59,545 nucleotides of DNA from NCBI GenBank assembly GCA_021713295.1, contig JAKJJU010000016.1, positions 1 through 59,545 on the forward strand. Direction: 5' to 3'. Shown piece after piece: positions 9,810 through 17,343 of the stretch. The DNA is from Thiotrichales bacterium 19S3-11 (GTDB lineage Bacteria > Pseudomonadota > Gammaproteobacteria > Francisellales > Francisellaceae). The notes below the pieces were generated by a model that was not told the origin of the DNA, did not search any database, and was given only the letters and a program-made list of their open reading frames with translations. Position 1 is the stretch's first letter; each line of letters begins with the position of its first letter. A program made the translations under genes and the position numbers.

Positions 9810-10451
9810 TTAGCTTTGTATTTTATGCAGTTGGAACTTATAGCTAGGATTTTCTGTTTGCTCTTCACTAAATGGTTTAGGAGCATTCTGCAGCTGATAG
9901 CTAGTATTTGTGCCAACAAGTTGTGGGCTAAATTTCACATTTTTATATTCTTGTAACGACCCATGACTAAAATGTACCATTGCATTTACCATATGAGCCA
10001 TAAACCCTATGTGTTCGCCATCATCTAAAAAAGCCAAAGCTATATTAATTTCTTGCTTAGCTACATCAAATATAGTGCCATTACTTCTTAATTTTAAACC
10101 CAGAATCATCTCATTTGCTGCTTTTTTAGATAGAGGAATATGATCCTTATCCAGAGCATGATTTAATCCTAAAATCGATTCAGAGTTTCCATCTGATAAT
10201 GTACCTACAAACTCAAGAGCAGCTTTATGCAAATATTCTCTATTAGGACAGTTAAACGTATGTCTAGTGTATTCATTATTTTCAACTCTAAGTTGAATCA
10301 TTCCGCTGTATGCATGTTTGAGTACAGATGTTAAAAGTTTTTTTCCACTAGCCATGTTATGCATTAATATTTCGGCAACTGGTTGTTGAACTTTGGCATT
10401 AATTTTATTTTGTATATAATCGTCATTTTTGTATATATGATCTTCAAACAT
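9810..10451 (-). CDS. Hypothetical protein in minus-strand accessory cluster
   Basis: 213 residues, not recognised. ATG at 10451 is preferred to an ATG 15 bases upstream because GGGAG sits 8 bases before it. The protein is soluble, without signal peptide or membrane segment. A central part is rich in helical leucine/alanine stretches (residues ~50-160) and the tail is polar. It lies downstream of the ADP-ribosyltransferase-like gene and the 65-residue gene on the same strand, separated by about 180 bases. The context suggests an accessory or effector island. Confidence 0.55.
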   Translation of the reverse strand: MFEDHIYKNDDYIQNKINAKVQQPVAEILMHNMASGKKLLTSVLKHAYSGMIQLRVENNEYTRHTFNCPNREYLHKAALEFVGTLSDGNSESILGLNHALDKDHIPLSKKAANEMILGLKLRSNGTIFDVAKQEINIALAFLDDGEHIGFMAHMVNAMVHFSHGSLQEYKNVKFSPQLVGTNTSYQLQNAPKPFSEEQTENPSYKFQLHKIQS

Positions 10452-10630
10452 AGTGCAAACTCCCATAATAATTAAATTTTAATGTCATATAATTAGAAAA
10501 TTTATACGTTGCTAATGCATAGATATCTAATCATTGTTAAATTATCAGTAAATTAGCTATATTGATGTATTTTGACGATTTATATTTTATATATGATATA
10601 TAACTAAAATGTTATATCCTATTAAATGTG

Positions 10631-10828
10631 TTAGAATTTAATTAGCTTGACAATAGGGTTATTCATATTGAATTTAGGGCTTATAGTATTAATTGTTACA
10701 TTGCTTTGTGCTTGATCAAGTGCAGCTGAAGTAATAACTTGATAAGAATTCCCTTTTTGAAAATCAGATGTAACAGGATTACCTGCAGTTGTTTGTAGAT
10801 TAAATTCATCTAACATTTTTTTTAGCAA
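10631..10828 (-). CDS. Small hypothetical protein downstream of the ART-like gene
   Basis: About 65 residues from TTG at 10828, or 61 from an in-frame ATG four codons later. It starts 14 bases after the stop of the 10843-11544 gene on the same strand, so it is probably co-transcribed. AGG lies close before the TTG. The sequence is polar with a short basic C-terminus (VKLIKF). It could be a small partner of the upstream protein or a remnant. No family is recognised. Confidence 0.4.
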   Translation of the reverse strand: MLKKMLDEFNLQTTAGNPVTSDFQKGNSYQVITSAALDQAQSNVTINTISPKFNMNNPIVKLIKF

Positions 10829-10842
10829 CTACCTGTGAAATC

Positions 10843-11544
10843 TTAAGCAGATTTATCAAAATCTGATTTTTTCGATGCTTTCTCTGGTGTGCCAGCTTCA
10901 AAAAATACGTGATGAACTGATTGATTTTTTGTGCTGTAATCAAATACTTCTTGCAGGTATTCTTGGCTGTTGACTTCATCTAAAGTAACATACTTTGGTA
11001 ATTTTGGATTAACTTCATGCATTAGGTTAGCAACTGGCTCGCCAGCTTTTAAAGCTGACAAATCGACAACATATACTAAAGCTTGCTCTGTAGTCATTTC
11101 ACCAAATATTACTTCTTTTTCTCTTGATATCTTATCTCCTAAAGCTCTCTGAGTGTCTTCATCTGCACACATTTGAACTTCTATTCCCAGTGGGCCTGGT
11201 ATGTAGAGTTTATCTTTAGGAACACCAATAAGTAGCCCATGCTGATTATTTGTTTGTAACTCTCTGCCATCAAGAAAGCCATTTTCTAAATCTTCAATAG
11301 ATTGGCAGCTGCCGTAGACAAGTGGGCTTGTGCCATGTGTAGCATTATAAGCAACATAGTCTGCTAGTTGCCTCATGGTAAATGGAAATTCATGTGAGCG
11401 TCTTTCAAGACCATTAGTTGGGCGAGCCCCATGCAGTCGGTAAATAGCTTGTTGCGCAGGTAAAAATAAATTTCGATGTTTAGCAAATTCATAAACAGTT
11501 TCAGCTCTCATAGCATTTTTTATAGCATTAATTATACCTTTCAT
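10843..11544 (-). CDS. Putative ADP-ribosyltransferase-like protein (cholera/pertussis-type motifs)
   Basis: 233 residues with a good AAGGGG ribosome site. Three spaced blocks match the R-S-ExE layout of bacterial mono-ADP-ribosyltransferases. Arg36 is in AIYRLHGARP (compare YRxDSRPP in cholera and pertussis toxins). Ser79 is in VYGSCQS, where the toxins have VSTS. Glu142-x-Glu144 is in REKEVIFGE, followed by a strand resembling YVVDL, as in the toxins' EQEV segment. There is no signal peptide, so if real it is more likely an injected effector than a secreted AB toxin. What is seen is the motifs; the activity is inference. Confidence 0.45.
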   Translation of the reverse strand: MKGIINAIKNAMRAETVYEFAKHRNLFLPAQQAIYRLHGARPTNGLERRSHEFPFTMRQLADYVAYNATHGTSPLVYGSCQSIEDLENGFLDGRELQTNNQHGLLIGVPKDKLYIPGPLGIEVQMCADEDTQRALGDKISREKEVIFGEMTTEQALVYVVDLSALKAGEPVANLMHEVNPKLPKYVTLDEVNSQEYLQEVFDYSTKNQSVHHVFFEAGTPEKASKKSDFDKSA

Positions 11545-11761
11545 TGCAATCCCCTTATAGGTTTATTATTTTATGACTGGTTATTTAACAAAAAAATTTG
11601 CTGTAAATAAATAGCTAAATAAAATATTTTTTAATTAATAATATTAAATTGTATTGTTAATATTGTTATATTTGGGTTTGCAAATTAAGTTTTAGACTAA
11701 CAATTTTTGAGATTATGTATATAATTTATAATTAGGTGAATCAATGAATTGTAGATAAATT

Positions 11762-12913
11762 ATGTTATTGAATTGGATAAAAAGTGATAAAATTAAATTA
11801 CGCTATATTCCATTATTTTTTGCCTGTTTATTAGTAACAAATGGTTTAATGTCAATATTAATTGGCATCTATCCCTATTTGAAAGAAGCCTTATCTCTAC
11901 CGCATTCTACATTTTTAGCAAACTTTATTTCTATGAGTACGCCTTTGAAATTCAATGTTGCAGTGCTTATTATATTCGGCTATTTGTTGTTACTAACTGG
12001 GCGTGGAATTTATAGACGATTGCGTTTTTTTTGGGCTTTAGCCTTACTCATGCTATTTATACTTTTAAGCAATAGCTATATGATTCATGGTTTAGACAGT
12101 ATGCTTAGCTGTTTTTACCTTATTGAATTGCTAGCCTTACTTTTTTGTTTTCAACTATTTGATCAGCAAACAAATTTATTTAAGCTTAGTTACTCACAAT
12201 TTATAGTGATTGTTTCATTTGCGCTTGCGTTGTTATATGGCGTTATCGGTAGCTACATGCTCAAAGATGAATTCAATGATTTAAAATCAATGACAGATGC
12301 ATTATATTTTACCATTGAGACTTTTAGTACTGTTGGTTATGGTGATATCACTCCAGTTACTCAAGATGCAAAACTATTTGTTGTATCGATGATTTTTGTA
12401 GGGTTAGGAGCGTTTGCAACAATATTAACTTATGTTATAGGGGCATTATCTAGTCGAATTCAGGATTTATTTAAGACATTAAATAAAGGAAAAAAACATA
12501 TGAAAAATCACATTATTATCTGTGGCTATAATGTTTTAACACAGATTATTATAAATCAATGCCAAAAGGATGAGACACCTTTTTTAATTGTTGAAGAAAA
12601 TATAGATGATCCGTTGTTACAAGAATTAGATCAATTTGTAGTTAAGGGAAATGCTTCTGTTGAAGTTATATTGGAAAAGGCAAGTATCGATAAAGCACGT
12701 TCAATTATCCTAGCATATGAAAAAGATGCGGATAATATTTTAGCGTTGTTAACAGTTGCAGATTTATTAAAAGAAAAAAATCTAAATACTCTCAAAGTTA
12801 TTACGCGAATTAATCAAAAGTCAAATATTCGAAAAGCTAAAAGTCTTGGTGCTCAATCTATTATTTCACCATTAGTAATGGCTGCATCAGAAATGATGCA
12901 AAAAGCATTGTGA
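11762..12913 (+). CDS. kch: Kch-type potassium channel with RCK (TrkA-N) domain
   Basis: 383-residue inner-membrane ion channel. The N-terminal half has several hydrophobic helices. The pore loop contains selectivity filter TVGYGD at 190-195, followed by the last helix. A cytosolic Rossmann-type RCK domain starts near residue 247 (HIIICGYN). Overall layout and C-terminal ISPLVMAASEM match E. coli Kch. An internal AAGGA nine bases before in-frame ATG 12500 (Met247) could make the soluble RCK domain separately, as known for E. coli Kch. It is convergent with the GntR gene with 5 bases between. Confidence 0.85.
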   Translation: MLLNWIKSDKIKLRYIPLFFACLLVTNGLMSILIGIYPYLKEALSLPHSTFLANFISMSTPLKFNVAVLIIFGYLLLLTGRGIYRRLRFFWALALLMLFILLSNSYMIHGLDSMLSCFYLIELLALLFCFQLFDQQTNLFKLSYSQFIVIVSFALALLYGVIGSYMLKDEFNDLKSMTDALYFTIETFSTVGYGDITPVTQDAKLFVVSMIFVGLGAFATILTYVIGALSSRIQDLFKTLNKGKKHMKNHIIICGYNVLTQIIINQCQKDETPFLIVEENIDDPLLQELDQFVVKGNASVEVILEKASIDKARSIILAYEKDADNILALLTVADLLKEKNLNTLKVITRINQKSNIRKAKSLGAQSIISPLVMAASEMMQKAL

Positions 12914-12918
12914 TTTTG

Positions 12919-13599
12919 TTAATCATCAAGGTATTGCAATAAATCTTTTACCCAGTCAGTCATCTTAGTTTGATAGATTTTTTCTATATTAATCTTATCT
13001 TTTTTGAGTAATGCATCAACTAATTGTTGATGGTAGGTGGCATAAAGTTTTATTTTTTTAAAGTAATTATCTTTGGATATGCCCTTAAACCATAAACAGC
13101 GACAACGTTCAGTTTGTTCATATAAATTAGTCATAATATTGATTAAGGTAGGGGAGTGAGATGCGTTCATAAAGGCGAAGAGGAAACGTTGGTGTTTCTC
13201 TTTCCAATTATTAAAGTCTGCTTTTTCTTTGCATTGTTCAATTTTTTTAAGGCTATGGTGAGCAGCAATAATTGCTTCTTCGTCAGTTTCGGTTGCGCGA
13301 TCGATCGCTAGCGTTAACATATAAGGCTCAATGTGCAAGCGAGCATTATATATATCTTTGACTAATTCAGATGTAATAATTGGAATACGATAACCTTTCA
13401 TAGAAATTGCTTCAAGAAAATTTAGACTACTTAATCGAACAAGCGCCTCCCTCAGTGGTGATAGCCCAACATCATAAGTAGTCTTTAGGTCAGCAATACA
13501 AAGTTTTTCACCAGCTTTATATTTATTACTTAGTATGTCTTCTTTAAGTTTTTCAAATACTGAGTCTCTCAAAGAGGTTTTTTCAATGCTCTGATTCAC
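12919..13599 (-). CDS. GntR/FadR-type transcriptional regulator (FCD domain)
   Basis: 226 residues. The winged helix domain (about residues 8-72) has LSPLREALVRLS, the GntR recognition helix. The helical C-terminal FCD ligand domain contains metal-type residues in the pattern ARLHIEP...H. It is transcribed away from the MFS gene at 13790, and the shared gap carries repeats and a perfect palindrome, so it probably controls that transporter and itself. The ligand is unknown; FCD members usually bind small carboxylic acids. Confidence 0.87.
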   Translation of the reverse strand: MNQSIEKTSLRDSVFEKLKEDILSNKYKAGEKLCIADLKTTYDVGLSPLREALVRLSSLNFLEAISMKGYRIPIITSELVKDIYNARLHIEPYMLTLAIDRATETDEEAIIAAHHSLKKIEQCKEKADFNNWKEKHQRFLFAFMNASHSPTLINIMTNLYEQTERCRCLWFKGISKDNYFKKIKLYATYHQQLVDALLKKDKINIEKIYQTKMTDWVKDLLQYLDD

Positions 13600-13671
13600 A
13601 GGATATCACCAACTTGTTATGAACAAAAAATTTCTAATATAACTAGCATACTATAAATTGATAAAAAAATC

Positions 13672-13749
13672 ATCGTTAAAATCAGCTATAATCGTTAAAA
13701 ATAAAAATAATCGATTATTTTTTGACAATTCGATTTTATTGGTTAAAAT
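13672..13749 (+). promoter_or_regulatory. Operator-promoter region between gntR-type gene and MFS gene
   Basis: Direct repeats ATCGTTAAAA lie at 13672-13681 and 13691-13700, 19 bases apart. A perfect 20-base palindrome centred on ATCGAT spans 13703-13722. Directly after it, TTGACA (13722-13727) and TAAAAT (13744-13749) with a 16-base spacer form a near-consensus promoter for the MFS gene. A repressor on the palindrome would touch the -35 box. The GntR-family neighbour is the natural candidate. Confidence 0.6.
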
Positions 13750-13789
13750 AACATCACCACAATGATCAATTTTAAAAAGGTTGTTACTT

Positions 13790-15016
13790 ATGAATTTAAG
13801 TTATTTAAAATCACCACTAATACAATTAGATGATAAAAAATTTGATTTATTTTTATTGTTTTTAGCACCATTAATTACAAGTGTTAATGGTATTTTTATT
13901 GATTTATATACACCATCACTTCCAGCGATTGCATTGGCATTTAATACAACAGGACAAATTGCAAAGTTATCCATTAGCGTTGGAATGATTGGTTTTACAA
14001 TTGGTGTGTTTACCTTTGGTATTTTATCAGATAGAGTAGGTCGGCGTAGTATGGTTTTAACTGGTTTAGCATTATTTGTGTTAGCATCCTTGATCGCGAT
14101 AACGGCTAATTCTATTGAGGTCTTTATGGCTTCTCGTTTAATTCAAGGTGCAGGCGTTGCAACAGCTGCCATGTTAGCCAGAGCAATGCTATTAGATCGT
14201 TTTAGTGGCAAGAAGTTATATATAGCGATGCTTTATACAACAATCGCATTTGGTCTAGGCCCTGTAATAGCGCCATTTATAGGGGGGTATTTACAACATA
14301 TATTTAGTTGGCAAGCAAACTTTATAGCTTATGCGGTATATGGTGGATTTAACTTTATAATTGTTTTTATATTTATGCAAGAGACCTTAGCAATTGAAAA
14401 TAGAAGACTAAATGGACATGTTTTTAATCGATTAAAATTAGTATTTACAGCAAGTCAGTTTAACTTATTTGCTAGTGCTTGTGCATTGTGTTTTAGTCAG
14501 TTTATTATTTATAACTTAGTTGGTGTATTTATTGTTGAAGTAAAGATGGGGTTTAATGCGGTTGTATTTGGCTATAGTGCTTTGGTTGTTGGGTTTGGTT
14601 ATTTTTTGGGTACATTATTTAGTCGATTATTAGCTCGTCAATTACACATGCAATCAATATTGAAAATAGGACTATCGATTATTCTAATAGCAAGTTTAGC
14701 ATTATTTGGTATAAGTATTTTTACCAACAATATTAATCTTTATGTTTTTGTTTTAATCATGATGCTAATGACATGGGGGGTAGGTATGATATTACCGTCA
14801 TATATAGCCAAAACATTAGAACCATTCAAACAAAATAGTGCAGGTACGGCTGCTTCAATGCATGGTGCTGTTGTTATGTTATTAGGATTTGTCATTACAA
14901 GCTTTATCAGTGCATTAAGAATAGATTCAATTATGATGATGGCGATTGTTGCCTTAAGTTTATGGTTAGGGCAGATTATTTTATTATCGGTGGCAAAATT
15001 TAAAAAATTGATATGA
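13790..15016 (+). CDS. MFS drug-resistance-type exporter (Bcr/CflA subfamily)
   Basis: 408 residues with about 12 membrane helices. It has DLYTPSLPAIA after helix 1 and GILSDRVGRRS (motif A) in loop 2-3. ATG 13790 is the start because AAAAAGG lies nine bases upstream; a TTG at 13781 overlaps no better site. It is divergent from the GntR regulator and preceded by a strong promoter, so it is likely an inducible exporter. The substrate is unknown. Confidence 0.85.
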   Translation: MNLSYLKSPLIQLDDKKFDLFLLFLAPLITSVNGIFIDLYTPSLPAIALAFNTTGQIAKLSISVGMIGFTIGVFTFGILSDRVGRRSMVLTGLALFVLASLIAITANSIEVFMASRLIQGAGVATAAMLARAMLLDRFSGKKLYIAMLYTTIAFGLGPVIAPFIGGYLQHIFSWQANFIAYAVYGGFNFIIVFIFMQETLAIENRRLNGHVFNRLKLVFTASQFNLFASACALCFSQFIIYNLVGVFIVEVKMGFNAVVFGYSALVVGFGYFLGTLFSRLLARQLHMQSILKIGLSIILIASLALFGISIFTNNINLYVFVLIMMLMTWGVGMILPSYIAKTLEPFKQNSAGTAASMHGAVVMLLGFVITSFISALRIDSIMMMAIVALSLWLGQIILLSVAKFKKLI

Positions 15017-15059
15017 TAATTTTTATAGCTAGTTTGTTAGCTTGGCGTTTGATGTAGTT
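15011..15059. repeat. 49-bp imperfect direct repeat, copy A
   Basis: Begins at the MFS stop codon and matches 16195-16243 with seven differences in 49 bases, all transitions. Read on the minus strand it encodes a tail close to TTSNAKxxN, the same C-terminus as the truncated gene at 16213. The two copies flank the 332-residue gene. Confidence 0.7.
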
Positions 15060-15189
15060 GTTGCTGAAAATACGTTGACTATGCACTAGTGATAATATAG
15101 CCTACTTCTTAAAAATAACTAATAAGATAGAATATCGAAGATATCTTATGTAGTAATAAATAAATATATATATAAAGGGGGAGGTAGAA

Positions 15190-16188
15190 GTGTATTATAT
15201 TAATGATGTTAAAGATTGTGATGGGTTAAGCTTTCATCATCCGCGTATGGTATCTGTTTGTCCAGTTGATAATCAAGAGTTTGGTAAAGAGGATCATGTT
15301 ATTTTACAAACAGACTTTATCAGCCACTGTGTGGGTATTGGTGTAATTGTTAAAAATCCAGAAACTTCAGCAATAAAACAAATGTCACTGCATCATTCGA
15401 TCAGTGAACATGGCTTTCACGAAGACAAAGAATATAATCATAAGGCGGGTTATCTATCGTCAATGTACTTACTTTCCCGTTATAATGAATTCTCTCAGCA
15501 AGAAAGAAAGAGTATTCTCCAAGGCAAATCTGATGAAAGGTCTTCTTCTGATGGTAGATATTTTGCTTGTTCATGGATAGAAATGTTATCATCAACCAAA
15601 CCCAAGGATGAGGTTTTAATTTTGCTTCAAATTGGGTGTAATACGTATCTTGAACCAATTGAATCTCATATAAATCAATGGTGCCAAGCATATAAAGAGC
15701 TAAAACAAATCGAATTAGATATAAAAATAGAACACGTTGAAAACCCAAATCAATCTGGTTATTTTGCCATTGATATCGATGCAAGATCATATACAAATAA
15801 AAATGACCTCAAAGAAAATTGCTCGCATTATGACACTATTAATTTTCATGACAACGTTATTTTTTTAAAGGAATTATTTACGATTGCACTCGGTATTACT
15901 GATGGCCTGTCAGGAATTGAAACACAGGAAATAAGCTTTAATGGACAGAGCGTTATTGCCCCAAAAGAGTTAAGCAACATTTATCAAACATATCAAGCTG
16001 CCATAGAAATTAAGTCTAATGAGAAAATAAATGCTGCTGGAGATAAATTGATTAATTTTCTGCGTGATATACAGAAAAATAATTATAATAAGACTAATTA
16101 TGATAACACTACAACGCTATTTGCTGATGAAACAGATAATCAAAAGAAAATTAGCTCTAAAGAGGCGGTGTTAGGTAACCCCTCCTAG
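15190..16188 (+). CDS. Hypothetical protein with CheD/CNF-like Cys-His block
   Basis: 332 residues from GTG 15190, with a strong GGGGGAGG site 5 bases upstream. No membrane segment or signal is seen. The N-terminal stretch SHCVGIGVIVKNPETSAIKQ followed by SLHH resembles the strand-Cys then strand-His arrangement of the CheD/CNF1/BLF1 glutamine-deamidase fold, with Cys and His 21-22 apart. The usual GSC and GG(x)AH signatures are not fully kept, so this is weak. The C-terminal ~70 residues are polar and low-complexity. The gene sits between imperfect direct repeats next to IS6-type sequence, a likely acquired gene. Confidence 0.45.
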   Translation: MYYINDVKDCDGLSFHHPRMVSVCPVDNQEFGKEDHVILQTDFISHCVGIGVIVKNPETSAIKQMSLHHSISEHGFHEDKEYNHKAGYLSSMYLLSRYNEFSQQERKSILQGKSDERSSSDGRYFACSWIEMLSSTKPKDEVLILLQIGCNTYLEPIESHINQWCQAYKELKQIELDIKIEHVENPNQSGYFAIDIDARSYTNKNDLKENCSHYDTINFHDNVIFLKELFTIALGITDGLSGIETQEISFNGQSVIAPKELSNIYQTYQAAIEIKSNEKINAAGDKLINFLRDIQKNNYNKTNYDNTTTLFADETDNQKKISSKEAVLGNPS

Positions 16189-16194
16189 AAATTA

Positions 16195-16243
16195 ACATGA
16201 TAACTTCTATAACTAGTTTATTGGCTTAGCGTTTGATGTAGTT
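16195..16243. repeat. 49-bp imperfect direct repeat, copy B
   Basis: Second copy of the 15011-15059 sequence, just after the stop of the 332-residue gene. It contains the C-terminal codons of the truncated minus-strand gene at 16213. Confidence 0.7.
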
Positions 16244-16405
16244 TCAGTAAAAGATTTTATTGCCGTCCATACATCTTCTGGTATTTGATTGTTTAAATTT
16301 TGATTAGGGTAATTACCAAAGCATACTTGTGCTTGTTTTTTATTAATTTGATAATCACAATTTTGTTTATCAAAATTTATGGGTTTTAATCCATAGATAT
16401 ATGAT
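16213..16405 (-). pseudogene. 3' remnant of an unknown gene cut by the IS6-type element
   Basis: On the minus strand about 63 codons remain. They run from the IS end (SYIYGLKPINFDKQN) to a stop at 16213. The apparent start ATG at 16434 and the next ~10 codons belong to the IS terminus, so the open frame is a fusion product of the insertion and not a native gene. The original N-terminal part is not seen beyond the IS. A copy of its last codons survives at 15011-15059. Confidence 0.55.
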
Positions 16406-16468
16406 GGATCTGTCGCAAACTCAATTTTTAGCATAAAATATACACAAAACAGCCTGCTCTGGACGCAA

Positions 16469-17184
16469 TTATGCTGCTAATGCATAGAATTGATCATAAA
16501 CTGTCATATTATCAGCATTGATATGCTGACCTTTCTTAAGCATGTTAACCAATTCATATCCTGCAATAGTAGACTCCATTGAGTGCCAAGATTTAAATCC
16601 TAGCATGGGATTGGTTAGCCGTTTTATATTGAGATGATCTTGTTCAATACGATTATTAAGAAACTTCACCTGACGTATATCAATACAGATATAAGGCCAA
16701 ACACCAATAAGTAGCAGTAAGCAGTTAAGATAAATCAAAGCAGCCTCGTTAGACCCACTTTTATCAACTGTTACTTTCTCCGGCAACCCATGTTCATCAA
16801 TAGTTTTCTTAAAGAACTTCATAGCAGCAGCTTCATCTCTTTTCTCTGAAACTATAAATTCCAAAGTATCAAAGTATCAAAGTATCAAAGTATCAAAGTA
16901 TCAAAGTATCACCTTCTTTATCAATGGCACGGTATAAATATACCCATTTACCTATATGCTTAACATAGGTTTCATCCATACTTGCGATACCTATTCCTGA
17001 ATACAGCTTCCAGATCCTTACCATAACGTTCAATCCATCTTTGAATAGTGTTATGATCAACCGCTGCACCTCGCTCTGTCATGATTTCTTCTACATGGCG
17101 ATAGCTTAGCGGATAAGATAAATATAAGCGTAAAGCTTGCATGATTATTTCTTTGGAATACCAACGTCCTGAAAAATTAAGCAT
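16469..17184 (-). pseudogene. IS6-family DDE transposase, frameshifted
   Basis: The N-terminal part (17184-16972) has FSGRWYSKEIIMQALRLYL and SYRHVEEIMTERG, the IS6 zinc/HTH region. It reaches a stop just before the catalytic MDETY, which continues in another frame as KWVYLYRAIDKEGDTL. That frame stops inside an 8-bp repeat array. The C-terminal part (16864-16469) resumes with FIVSEKRDEAAA, KVTVDKSG, NNRIEQDHxxIKR and MLGFKSW. All three catalytic blocks exist but in three frames, so the protein is not made intact unless repeat number and the upstream lesion revert. Confidence 0.85.
16862..16910. repeat. Six tandem copies of an 8-bp unit inside the transposase
   Basis: CAAAGTAT is repeated exactly six times (plus one base). 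On the coding strand the unit is read as part of GATACTTTG, which occurs once in the expected GDTLEF segment. Five extra units add 40 bases and shift the frame by one; 1, 4 or 7 units would be in frame. Confidence 0.95.
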
Positions 17185-17343
17185 GTGACAAAATTATACA
17201 TTTAAGGTCTGCATAGCATAGCCATCAAATTGCTTGAATGCTAGTTTGCGACAGATTCCTTAAAATTCCCTTTAGTTATGTTCATGCATCATTAATTAAT
17301 GGTAGGTAAACAAAACCCTCATTTTCTTTACTCTGATTTACAA

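Larger units (their letters stand above)
16406..17259 (-). mobile_element. IS6-family insertion sequence, decayed
   Basis: Ends are GGATCTGTCGCAAACTC (16406 on) and the inverted GGAATCTGTCGCAAAC (ending 17259). They resemble the GG-xxCTGTTGCAAA termini of IS6/IS26 elements. Length is about 854 bases, as expected for the family. No target-site duplication is apparent beside the ends. It carries one transposase gene on the minus strand with at least two frame lesions. Confidence 0.8.

Noticed and set aside
15401-15796. 131-codon minus-strand open frame
   Set aside because: Lies wholly inside the 332-residue gene, which has a strong ribosome site; no own site and unlikely composition.
16213-16434. 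Native 73-codon gene
   Set aside because: The first codons are the IS6 terminus, so the frame is an accident of insertion.
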